Origin: Oscillospiraceae bacterium
GTDB taxonomy: Bacteria > Bacillota > Clostridia > Oscillospirales > Oscillospiraceae
NCBI GenBank assembly: GCA_017435245.1
Contig: JAFSFK010000095.1
Coordinates: 1 to 31,187, forward strand
DNA length: 31,187 nucleotides
Direction of reading: 5' to 3'
Part shown: positions 25,389 through 31,187 of the stretch, piece by piece
How the letters are laid out: each line of letters begins with the position of its first letter
How positions within the stretch are numbered: the stretch's first letter is position 1
The notes under the pieces: model-generated
What the model was told of the DNA's origin: nothing
What the model saw: the letters and a program-made list of their open reading frames with translations, nothing else
Database searches by the model: none
Made by a program: the position numbers and the translations under genes

Positions 25389-25796
25389 ATGAAAGTCAAC
25401 ACCGCCGAACTGAATAGACAAGCGGCTCAGCTTAGATCTGCAGCAAGACGGATGGGCGATATACAGGAGTCAGTCCTTCGGATCACCAGAGTTTTGAGCC
25501 AGCAAAGCGTTGGCGAAAAGTTCCGCCAGCCGCTGAATGCAGCGGCAAGAAGCATCGTAAGCCGGGAAACCGAACTGATGCGAATGGGGGCGGCACTGAA
25601 TCAGATCGCAGACCTGTACGAACAGACAGAGCTGCGGATCGTAGATGAAGCGGAACACGCAACGGTGCGATATCCCCATTTGATCGTCGGCGAAATTCAT
25701 GTGCCGACTATTGTGGGCCCTGGAGGTCAGTTCGGACCGGTTTCGGGACTGGATGAGTTGACAGGAATGATCGACTGGACTCCCTGGGATCCGTAA
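25389..25796 (+). CDS. WXG100-superfamily-like protein lacking the WXG motif, with C-terminal extension
   Basis: A 135-residue protein after AAGGAGG. The first 95 residues form a predicted helical hairpin like the neighbours, but the turn (about SQQSVGEKF, 37-45) has no Trp. The second helix ends with YEQTE, which fits the YxxxD/E export signal of WXG100 proteins. A C-terminal extension of about 40 residues rich in G, P and V ends in W-T-P-W-D-P. It could be a divergent substrate, a partner that pairs with a WXG100 protein, or a structural secreted component. It is the first gene after the predicted LytTR-controlled promoter. Confidence 0.75.
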   Translation: MKVNTAELNRQAAQLRSAARRMGDIQESVLRITRVLSQQSVGEKFRQPLNAAARSIVSRETELMRMGAALNQIADLYEQTELRIVDEAEHATVRYPHLIVGEIHVPTIVGPGGQFGPVSGLDELTGMIDWTPWDP

Positions 25797-25820
25797 GAAA
25801 AGAAATTGGAGGGAAAGCCT

Positions 25821-26129
25821 ATGAATATTGAAATCAGCACCCCGAATCTGGCTGCCGATATTTCCCGGATGCAAGAGAAGCTTGATAATCTGGTTTCGGC
25901 AAAGGATCAAGTTTACCGGTGCCTGGAAACCCTGAACACCATGTGGGACGGCACAGCAAACACGATCTTCATCGGTCAGACTCGGATCGACCAGATGGTG
26001 TTCCAGTCTTTGATCAAGAACCTCAACGAGCTGATCGAGTGTATGGAATATGCCCACAGCCAGTACGAGAAGTGCAACGACGATGTCAACAGCAAGATCG
26101 CAAGTATCCGGCTGTCCAATGACACCTGA
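25821..26129 (+). CDS. WXG100 family protein
   Basis: ATG 25821 follows GGAGGG at 25808-25813; a TTG 15 bases upstream is rejected because it overlaps that site. The 102-residue protein has two amphipathic helices and a W-D-G turn in NTMWDGTANTIF near residue 42. The C-terminal region has YEKCN rather than a perfect YxxxD/E signal, so it may be exported as a partner of another WXG100 protein. It carries two cysteines (near residues 33 and 73 and another late one), unusual in secreted WXG100 proteins. Confidence 0.85.
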   Translation: MNIEISTPNLAADISRMQEKLDNLVSAKDQVYRCLETLNTMWDGTANTIFIGQTRIDQMVFQSLIKNLNELIECMEYAHSQYEKCNDDVNSKIASIRLSNDT

Positions 26130-26143
26130 GAGGGGGAATAGAA

Positions 26144-26455
26144 ATGATCGGAACCTTAAAAGTTTCCCCTGAGGAGATGATAGCGGCGGCATCGGAGCTG
26201 TCCGGCTATGTTTCCAATATGAACGAGTGCTTCAATCAAATGAAGAACACCATGAGCCAGACCGAATCCTATTGGGTCGGCGAGGCCGGAGAGGCCCACC
26301 GGCAGCTGTATCTGGAGCAGGTGGAAAAGACAGAAGAGATCATCGCCCGATACACCGAGCATGTCCGGGATCTCAATGCGATGGCGGGTGTCTACGCTGA
26401 AGCAGAATCCACGGCACAGGCCAAGGCAGAAGAACTGCCGATGATCGATTTGTAA
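26144..26455 (+). CDS. WXG100 family protein
   Basis: A 103-residue helical hairpin with the W-V-G turn in SYWVGEAGEAH (about 42-52) and YAEAE near residue 87, matching YxxxE. GAGGGGG lies upstream of the ATG. It belongs to the ESAT-6/WXG100 family; such proteins are secreted as dimers through EssC and may be structural, substrate or chaperone for larger LXG proteins. Confidence 0.9.
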   Translation: MIGTLKVSPEEMIAAASELSGYVSNMNECFNQMKNTMSQTESYWVGEAGEAHRQLYLEQVEKTEEIIARYTEHVRDLNAMAGVYAEAESTAQAKAEELPMIDL

Positions 26456-26470
26456 GAGAGGTGATAACCT

Positions 26471-26785
26471 TTGGCTTTGACAAGACAACTCATTGAAATT
26501 ACCTTTGGCAACGCAATGGCCCAGGCAAGACAGCTTGACCAGTGTGCAGAAGATATGCTGAAGGTGGCAAACAGCAATATGGGAAGCATCAAGGGAGATA
26601 TTTCCGCAGCCTGGCAGGGCGAAAGCGCTAATGCCTATCTCCAGAAGATGGATCTTACCGCCGCCAACATCGTCAAGACTGCCAGACGGCTGCAGGATAT
26701 CGCACAGACCCTTCGGAATGTGGCCACCATCTTCCGCAATACCGAGCTTCGAGCCATTGAACTGGCCGAGCAAAGAACTTATTAA
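26471..26785 (+). CDS. WXG100 family protein with TTG start
   Basis: The start is TTG 26471 after a strong GAGGTGAT; no ATG in this frame lies before the first helix. The product has 104 residues, with the turn AAWQGESANAYL near 43-54. FRNTE takes the place of the usual YxxxE signal. It sits directly after the previous WXG100 gene (15-base gap), suggesting they form a heterodimer, as in EsxA/EsxB-type pairs. Confidence 0.9.
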   Translation: MALTRQLIEITFGNAMAQARQLDQCAEDMLKVANSNMGSIKGDISAAWQGESANAYLQKMDLTAANIVKTARRLQDIAQTLRNVATIFRNTELRAIELAEQRTY

Positions 26786-26840
26786 TCTGTAATCAACCGG
26801 CTTAACCGGTATATAAGAAAAATTAGGAGGAATACCAAAT

Positions 26841-27140
26841 ATGTCTAGATTTACCGTAACCGCAGCTGAGCTGACCAATGCTGTCAGCGTTCTGGCCGAG
26901 GACAACAACCAGTTCCGTTCCCGTGTCAATGATCTGATGAACTGCGCACAGGAGCTGGCAAGTATGTGGCAGGGCGAAGCCAATACCCGCTTCAACAATG
27001 CGCTGACCACCGACCAGGAGCGCTGGGCTGAGTTCGCAGCACTGATCGATCAGTACAACGAGGCTCTGCAGAACATCATCCAGATCTACAACACCGCTGA
27101 AGAGGGCAACACCTCCACCGCAGTTACCAGAAGCTACTAA
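26841..27140 (+). CDS. WXG100 family protein, strongly biased codon use
   Basis: A 99-residue protein after TTAGGAGG. The turn MWQGEANTRF lies near residues 41-50 and YNTAE near 81-85 matches YxxxE. The gene uses CTG, GAC, AAC, CGT and GCA almost exclusively, more so than the earlier WXG100 genes, which suggests an abundant product such as the main secreted protein. A short ACCGG/CCGGT hairpin (26799-26813) in its leader may mark an mRNA processing site or a second promoter region. Confidence 0.92.
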   Translation: MSRFTVTAAELTNAVSVLAEDNNQFRSRVNDLMNCAQELASMWQGEANTRFNNALTTDQERWAEFAALIDQYNEALQNIIQIYNTAEEGNTSTAVTRSY

Positions 27141-27205
27141 TTCGAAAATCTATTTCATACGATAACAACAAACTACTGATTTAATATAAAAAAGGAGCGT
27201 TTATT

Positions 27206-27520
27206 ATGATCGAAGGTACCCTGCTTGTTACTCCCGAGGCTCTGCAGCAGAAGTCTCAGACTTTCCGTTCTATGGCTGTCCAGGTTAAGGCCCTGCATGA
27301 CGATATGATCAACCGTGTCAACTCCACTGCTTCCGCTTGGGAAGGCAATGCCGCTGACGCATATCGTGCAAAGTTCGCAGCTCTGCAGTCTGCAATGGAC
27401 ACCATCAACCGCATGATTATGGAGCATTCCACGGATCTGGAGCAGATGGCTCAGGTTTACCTGGATGCCGAAAGCCAGGCTTCCAACCAGGTGGATTCCC
27501 TGCCCGCATCTACCCTGTAA
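27206..27520 (+). CDS. WXG100 family protein, strongly biased codon use
   Basis: A 104-residue protein after AAAAGGAGCG. The turn SAWEGNAADAY lies near 42-52, and YLDAE near 88-92 matches the YxxxE export signal. Codon bias is as strong as in the previous gene, so these two may be the dominant pair. It precedes the larger LXG-like protein and could be its dedicated partner. Confidence 0.92.
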   Translation: MIEGTLLVTPEALQQKSQTFRSMAVQVKALHDDMINRVNSTASAWEGNAADAYRAKFAALQSAMDTINRMIMEHSTDLEQMAQVYLDAESQASNQVDSLPASTL

Positions 27521-27540
27521 CAGAAAAAGTATTTGGGAGA

Positions 27541-27567
27541 GCAGGTTCCGGCACTGCCGGAGCCTGC
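27541..27567 (+). promoter_or_regulatory. G/C-rich hairpin before the LXG-like gene
   Basis: GCAGG-T-TCCGGCA pairs with TGCCGGA-G-CCTGC, a near-perfect stem with a very tight loop. No T-run follows, so it is not a canonical terminator. It lies between the abundant WXG100 genes and the large effector gene, where it could reduce read-through or stabilise the upstream mRNA. Confidence 0.45.
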
Positions 27568-27592
27568 GCCCCACAGATTGGAGGTAGCAGAA

Positions 27593-28657
27593 ATGGCGGA
27601 ATTTAAGGTAGATACCGTACAATTACAGAATTATGCTTCCCAGATTTCTGCACTGCAGGGCAATCTGGATGCAGTGGCACTGAAGCTGGGCGGGATGCAG
27701 CTGGGCAGTATTCTCCGGATCAAGGCATCCACGGCGCTGGTAGGCAAGATCGCCGATTGCAAATGGGCCGCTGTGAATCAGTCCAATAATCTGGGCAAGC
27801 TGGCCCGGGGCCTGGAGGATGTTGCCGAGCTGTATACCGGCTGCGAGAAAAATCTGTCTGACCCCAAGACCCAGACCCAGGCTGATGCTATTGCAGCAGA
27901 AAATGCCCCCAGCTTCTGGGAGCAACTGATTGATCATAGACCCTCTTGGCAGGAAATCGTCAAGTGGATTGGCAAGGGTTGTGCGCCTGTGGGCATTGTT
28001 TCTGCAATTATCAGTTTCTCAGAAGGCAATCCCAAGGGAATCATCAGTGGCTTGAAGGCTATTTGTAGCGCAACCGGTCCCATCACCAAGGCGGTTTCCG
28101 CTGGTGGCTGGTCCGATGGTTTGATGAACTTGTTCGGCTTTTCGGCGCAGGGTGTTGGTGGCTTGTCTGAATCCTGGAACAAGTGGCTAAACGGTATGAA
28201 TCTGGGAAAGCAGACCACCACTGCTGGAAAAGTTGGAACCGTTGCAAAATGGGGCGGTTATGTACTGACAGCATTAGGTAATGTTGTGGATAATGTTGAA
28301 GAGTATAACGGAGATGTCAGTATGACCGTGGGTCGAGCAGTAGGTGAAACCATTGTGGAGACCGGTGTGGATATCGGACTGAGTATTGGTGCCGGTGTGC
28401 TGATTGCTGCGGCATTGCCTGCTACAGCCCCTGCTATTGTTGTGGGTGCTGCTGCAGCCGGTGTAGTGTGGGCAGCCAATGAGGTCTGTGAATGGATCAC
28501 AGGCGGAGATGATCTTGGCGAAGTGGTCGCAAACGCAGTGTGTGACGGCGTAGAGGCCGTTGGCAATTTTGTAGGCGATGCAGTAGATACCATTGCCGAG
28601 GGCGCATCCGCAGCGTGGAATGGCATTTGCAATTGGGCCGGTGGCCTGTTTGCCTAG
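27593..28657 (+). CDS. LXG-like candidate secreted effector with glycine-rich hydrophobic C-terminus
   Basis: I choose ATG 27593 with GGAGG at 27580-27584; the upstream part of the frame covers the hairpin. The product has 354 residues. Residues 1-100 form a WXG100/LXG-like helical hairpin without a W-x-G turn but with LYTGCE, which fits YxxxE. A middle region (about 115-240) holds hydrophobic segments (GIVSAIISF) and G/W-rich stretches. The C-terminal third is glycine- and alanine-rich, with long hydrophobic runs (about 250-310, SIGAGVLIAAALPATAPAI) and amphipathic helices ending WNGICNWAGGLFA. The composition recalls glycine-zipper LXG toxins such as TelE, which act on membranes. No nuclease or NADase motif is seen. 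Effector status is inferred from size, position after WXG100 genes and the DUF4176 gene that follows. Confidence 0.8.
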   Translation: MAEFKVDTVQLQNYASQISALQGNLDAVALKLGGMQLGSILRIKASTALVGKIADCKWAAVNQSNNLGKLARGLEDVAELYTGCEKNLSDPKTQTQADAIAAENAPSFWEQLIDHRPSWQEIVKWIGKGCAPVGIVSAIISFSEGNPKGIISGLKAICSATGPITKAVSAGGWSDGLMNLFGFSAQGVGGLSESWNKWLNGMNLGKQTTTAGKVGTVAKWGGYVLTALGNVVDNVEEYNGDVSMTVGRAVGETIVETGVDIGLSIGAGVLIAAALPATAPAIVVGAAAAGVVWAANEVCEWITGGDDLGEVVANAVCDGVEAVGNFVGDAVDTIAEGASAAWNGICNWAGGLFA

Positions 28658-28685
28658 AATTATTATCAATTAGGAGTGATTGATT

Positions 28686-28970
28686 ATGACGAATAATGTA
28701 AAGAGTTTGCTGCCCATTGGTTCTGTGATCCGCTTGAGCGGTGCCCAGAAGTGCCTGATGGTGTTCGGTGTTTGCCAGACCCACAAGGAAACCAATGAGA
28801 CCTATGACTATATCGGTGTGCTGTGGCCCGAGGGCAACCTGGGTGCGGAAACCCAGATCCTCTTTGAGCACAAGGATATCGAGGAGGTTCTCTTTGTCGG
28901 CTATGAGACCGAGGAGAGAAATGCCTTTGTAAAGCGGTTGAGTGAATTCTATGAAGCACAGAACGGCTGA
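28686..28970 (+). CDS. DUF4176 protein, type VII effector accessory
   Basis: ATG 28686 follows AGGAG at 28672-28676 with 9-base spacing; a TTG at 28680 is less likely. The 94-residue protein matches the DUF4176 pattern: SLLPIGSVIRLSGAQK near the start, Y-D-Y-I-G-V-x-W-P-E-G-x-L-G, then H-K-D-I-E-E-V-L-F-V-G-Y-E-T-E-E. DUF4176 proteins accompany LXG effectors in Firmicute type VII loci and are probably cytosolic chaperone- or immunity-like factors. It follows the candidate effector by 28 bases, supporting an effector module. Confidence 0.85.
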   Translation: MTNNVKSLLPIGSVIRLSGAQKCLMVFGVCQTHKETNETYDYIGVLWPEGNLGAETQILFEHKDIEEVLFVGYETEERNAFVKRLSEFYEAQNG

Positions 28971-29484
28971 TATTCCCGGTTTGCGGCAGCCTACCCAGCA
29001 AGAAATAGCCTGGATCGCACAGATGTGGGGTCCGGCGGTGCCGGGGGTTCGTAAACGTGGTGCGGGGAAGTTCCTGCGTTATGCGGGTATTTTCCTGATC
29101 TGCGTCGGCGCAGCCGGCTTTGCCCAAAGAGGGGAAGGTCTTGCTGGTACGATTCTTTTGCTGATTCTTGGTGCCACAAGCCTAGCATCCGCTAAATTTG
29201 TCAAATATGCGGCAAAGGAAGCAAACCAACGGCAGGAAGCTTTGTGCCGGGGTGAATATATGGTGGCAAAGGCGGAGAGTGTGGAAATAAGAACCGGAAA
29301 TTACCATGGAGCTGAGAGTGCCCGGGTGGATGTGATTCTTCCCAATGGAGAGAAACTATCCCCAGAAATTCCCTTTGCTTGCGCCCAATCTCTTTTGAAA
29401 AAGGGAATGCAGCAGGTGCCGGTTTTGTTGATTCAGATCCCCGGTGACCCTGACCTGTTGGCAATTCCCTGTGAAAGTGAATAA
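28951..29484 (+). CDS. Small membrane protein, candidate immunity factor
   Basis: ATG 28951 overlaps the end of the DUF4176 gene by 20 bases; GTG 28942 is an alternative, and no strong RBS is visible, so translation is probably coupled. The 177-residue protein has a short cytosolic N-terminus, two membrane helices (about 41-58 and 65-83; FLRYAGIFLICVGAAGF), then a basic helix and a small soluble domain (about 95-175) with a strand pattern (VDVILPNGEKLSPEIPF). No named family is recognised. Being last in the module, after a putative membrane-active effector, it is a reasonable immunity candidate, or else a structural membrane component. Confidence 0.75.
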   Translation: MKHRTADIPGLRQPTQQEIAWIAQMWGPAVPGVRKRGAGKFLRYAGIFLICVGAAGFAQRGEGLAGTILLLILGATSLASAKFVKYAAKEANQRQEALCRGEYMVAKAESVEIRTGNYHGAESARVDVILPNGEKLSPEIPFACAQSLLKKGMQQVPVLLIQIPGDPDLLAIPCESE

Positions 29485-29489
29485 TTAAT

Positions 29490-29522
29490 CGCCCGGAATG
29501 CTTAGCATTCCGGGCGTATTTT
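29490..29522. terminator. Strong intrinsic terminator between convergent genes
   Basis: CGCCCGGAATGC (29490-29501) and GCATTCCGGGCG (29505-29516) form a perfect 12-bp stem with a TTA loop, followed by TATTTT on the plus strand. On the minus strand the loop is the TAA stop codon of the HPr-kinase-like gene, and an AT-rich tract follows (ATTAATTATT), so it may work in both directions. Confidence 0.9.
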
Positions 29523-30248
29523 CATAGCATTATAAGCCGTTTCGGCGGCGGAGATATCCTTGTTGCATTCCATATGCCACAGCGCAGTCCGCTGGGCCAG
29601 TTCCTCCACCAAAAGCTGATACTTGGTAAGGAGGGCGGAGTTCAGAGGCTTTTGACTCTGGTGCAGCAGCATCGGCATTGCCTCTGCCGGAGAGATCGGG
29701 CGGATCCGGTTTTCCGTACCCCGCTCCAGAATGCAGATGCCCTGCAGGGGGACACAGATATTGGTATCCAGTCCGTGCTTGCCGCTCCAGGGGGAACCGC
29801 AGGCCAGCACCTGATCACCGGTGAACTTCAAAAAAGGCTTGTCGTCGTTGACCATCACCGCCCGTTCGCCGAAGCGCTGACACCACAGGCGAGTGTGGGT
29901 GGATTTTCCCGTGCCGCTTTTGGCGGTAAAAAGGTAGGCTTTTCCGTCTACCGCAACGGTGCTGCCGTGGAGGAGCAGAGTGTCGTTGTCAAACAGCGCT
30001 TCTGCAAATTTTCGCTGGATGGAGGCACGTTCCAGAAAGGTATCCGGGAAATTGCGGGGGCGAAAACCCTCCTCCAGCGCCTCCTGCAGATGGGCCTGCC
30101 GCTCGAAATCCACATCCGCCTGGGTGACGGTGATCTCGAAGTGGGCAGGAAGATCTGTCAAATATCGGCTGAAAAAGGCCGGAGTGCTTTCAAAAATGGA
30201 GTGGATCCGGGCAACACACCCGGCGATCTTCATTGCGAAATCTGCCAT
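29502..30248 (-). CDS. HPr-kinase-like P-loop protein
   Basis: ATG 30248 lies one base after the SDR stop (TGATATG); a TTG three codons upstream is rejected. The 248-residue product resembles the small HprK-like ATPases of clostridia, not full-length HPr kinase: it lacks the N-terminal HPrK domain. It has LLLHGSTVAVDGKAYLF, a P-loop SGTGKSTH (about 113-120) and N-D-D-K-P (about 134-138), the acidic site of HprK-type enzymes, then GSPWSGKHGLD. A kinase or ATP-binding role is likely, substrate unknown. Relatives often sit near peptide-modification or PqqD-type genes, which are not seen here. It appears unrelated to the secretion locus. Confidence 0.85.
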   Translation of the reverse strand: MADFAMKIAGCVARIHSIFESTPAFFSRYLTDLPAHFEITVTQADVDFERQAHLQEALEEGFRPRNFPDTFLERASIQRKFAEALFDNDTLLLHGSTVAVDGKAYLFTAKSGTGKSTHTRLWCQRFGERAVMVNDDKPFLKFTGDQVLACGSPWSGKHGLDTNICVPLQGICILERGTENRIRPISPAEAMPMLLHQSQKPLNSALLTKYQLLVEELAQRTALWHMECNKDISAAETAYNAMKIRPEC

Positions 30249-30249
30249 A

Positions 30250-31041
30250 TCAGGCAAGACCTTTGTTGTTCTTGGCTTTTTTCTGCTGGCTCAGCCAGAT
30301 GTCCATCACGAACCGGTGGGGCACCAGCTTTACAAGAAACACCTGGAATTTTACCGGGAAACCGTGGATGGACATATCCTTTTTGGTTTTATAAAGGTCC
30401 TTCAGACCGGTGGCCACCACATCCTTTGCTTCGTACAGCCGGTCAAAGTATTGTACCTCGGACTGGTTGGTCTGGAAGGCGTGGCTGAAGAATTCTGTTT
30501 TCACCCAGCCTGGATTCATTGCCATCATCCGGATTCCCCGTCCTTTAAGCTCCCGGTTCATTGCCCGGCAGTAGCTCAGGACGAATGCCTTGGTGGCACC
30601 ATAGGTGGTGATATAGGGCACAGGCTGGAAGGCGGACAGACTGTCCAATTGCAGAATGTGGCTGCCGGGCTGCATATAGGGCAGGGTGACCCGGGTCATA
30701 GCCAGCAGCGCCTTGGCGTTGAGGTCCACCATCCGGCATTCATCTTCCAGAGAGATGTTCTCAAAGCTGCCGAATTTTCCGAAGCCTGCGGCGTTGACCA
30801 GCAGCTTTACATCGGGTTTTTCTTTCTCCAGGAGCTTAGCGAAGGCGTAAAAGCTCTCCTCTTTGCAAAGATCCAGAGGAACGGGACGTACGGGAACGCT
30901 CACCAGATTTTTCAGTTGTTCCAATGCGTTTTCCCGCCGGGCGACCGCCCAGATTTCGTCTACCTTTACATATTGGGAAAGCTGCAGCACAAATTCCTTT
31001 CCCATACCGGAGCTGGCTCCGGTGACGATGGCAATGTTCAT
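30250..31041 (-). CDS. Short-chain dehydrogenase/reductase (SDR)
   Basis: The start is ATG 31041, preceded on the minus strand by GGAGG. The open frame continues to 31155, but that part lies in the intergenic repeat and is rejected. The 263-residue protein begins MNIAIVTGASSGMGKEF, the classical TGxxxGxG NAD(P)-binding motif. It then has NAAG (about 85-88) and the catalytic Ser in LDSLSAF with Y-G-A-T-K (about 148-152). A basic C-terminal region with hydrophobic stretches could touch the membrane. Substrate is unknown; clostridial relatives are annotated only as SDR oxidoreductases. It forms a two-gene operon with the P-loop protein. Confidence 0.92.
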   Translation of the reverse strand: MNIAIVTGASSGMGKEFVLQLSQYVKVDEIWAVARRENALEQLKNLVSVPVRPVPLDLCKEESFYAFAKLLEKEKPDVKLLVNAAGFGKFGSFENISLEDECRMVDLNAKALLAMTRVTLPYMQPGSHILQLDSLSAFQPVPYITTYGATKAFVLSYCRAMNRELKGRGIRMMAMNPGWVKTEFFSHAFQTNQSEVQYFDRLYEAKDVVATGLKDLYKTKKDMSIHGFPVKFQVFLVKLVPHRFVMDIWLSQQKKAKNNKGLA

Positions 31042-31090
31042 AGTCGTTCCTCCGTTCAAATTCCGGTTTATCGGGCAGTACGACGCTCCA

Positions 31091-31187
31091 CCAAAGGCCC
31101 CCTTGTGTAAAGGGGGCTGTCGAAAATCTTTGATTTTCGACTGGGGGATTGTCAAAATCCATTAGATTACAACCCCTCCGTCTGAAA
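31091..31187. repeat. Intergenic G/C hairpin repeat of the clostridial dispersed type (right part cut by window edge)
   Basis: GCCCCCTT/AAGGGGGC (31097-31104 and 31110-31117) is followed by GTCGAAAATC/GATTTTCGAC (31119-31128 and 31132-31141) and then CTGGGGGATTGT. A second motif, ACAACCCCTCCGTC, begins near 31168 and runs off the window. Similar units are widely dispersed between genes in gut clostridia (from memory, not checked). It also provides the false N-terminal extension of the SDR frame. Confidence 0.75.

Noticed and set aside
29574..31110. Two plus-strand frames of 304 and 383 residues opposite the SDR and P-loop genes
   Set aside because: Both minus-strand genes have clear motifs and RBS; the plus-strand translations show none and cross the intergenic repeat.
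31042..31155. N-terminal extension of the SDR gene
   Set aside because: It is translated from the intergenic hairpin repeat; ATG 31041 has GGAGG and begins the Rossmann motif.

Overview
The window carries one large accessory locus from what looks like a gut-type clostridial Firmicute, perhaps of the Oscillospiraceae/Ruminococcaceae. That guess rests on moderate G+C with strong codon bias, AGGAGG-type ribosome binding sites, WXG100 proteins with an EssC-type ATPase, and a G/C-rich hairpin repeat at the right edge of a kind common in such genomes. No rRNA, tRNA, CRISPR array or transposase gene was seen.

Layout. (1) 124-6093, plus strand: a membrane trypsin-like protease with a cytosolic FHA domain, a PP2C phosphatase, two tandem paralogous membrane Ser/Thr kinases, and a membrane protein whose cytosolic tail repeats an E-T-x-V-L motif also found beside the FHA domain of the protease. 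(2) 6138-13007: a 2289-residue secreted, membrane-anchored Ig-repeat protein. (3) 13068-17361: a third, atypical kinase with TPR repeats, a 39-residue membrane peptide, a zinc-ribbon membrane protein, a TPR/YfaP-like membrane protein and a membrane FHA protein, closed by a clear intrinsic terminator (17397-17433). (4) 17523-25281: a protein with a possible EssB-like domain plus FHA, EssC (FHA domains and three FtsK/SpoIIIE-type ATPase modules), a 160-bp foldback element inserted exactly at the essC stop codon, a LytTR regulator, an unrecognised 221-residue protein, and an EsaB/YukD ubiquitin-like protein. (5) 25389-29484: a separately promoted cluster of six small WXG100-superfamily proteins, a larger LXG-like candidate effector, a DUF4176 protein and a small membrane protein, ending in a strong terminator. 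Its promoter has two 10-bp direct repeats spaced 21 bp apart, the geometry of a LytTR site. (6) 29502-31041, minus strand: an unrelated SDR and an HPr-kinase-like P-loop protein, convergent with the locus.

Taken together this looks like a type VII (ESX/Ess-like) secretion system in which EssC and EsaB are present, EsaA, EssA and a canonical EssB are not seen, and three kinases, one phosphatase and four FHA proteins surround the motor. My main inference is that threonine phosphorylation read by FHA domains controls assembly or firing, comparable in logic to the PpkA/PppA/Fha pathway of type VI secretion, and that the LytTR protein switches on the substrate operon. Gene family calls come from motifs visible in the sequence; the working model is inference.
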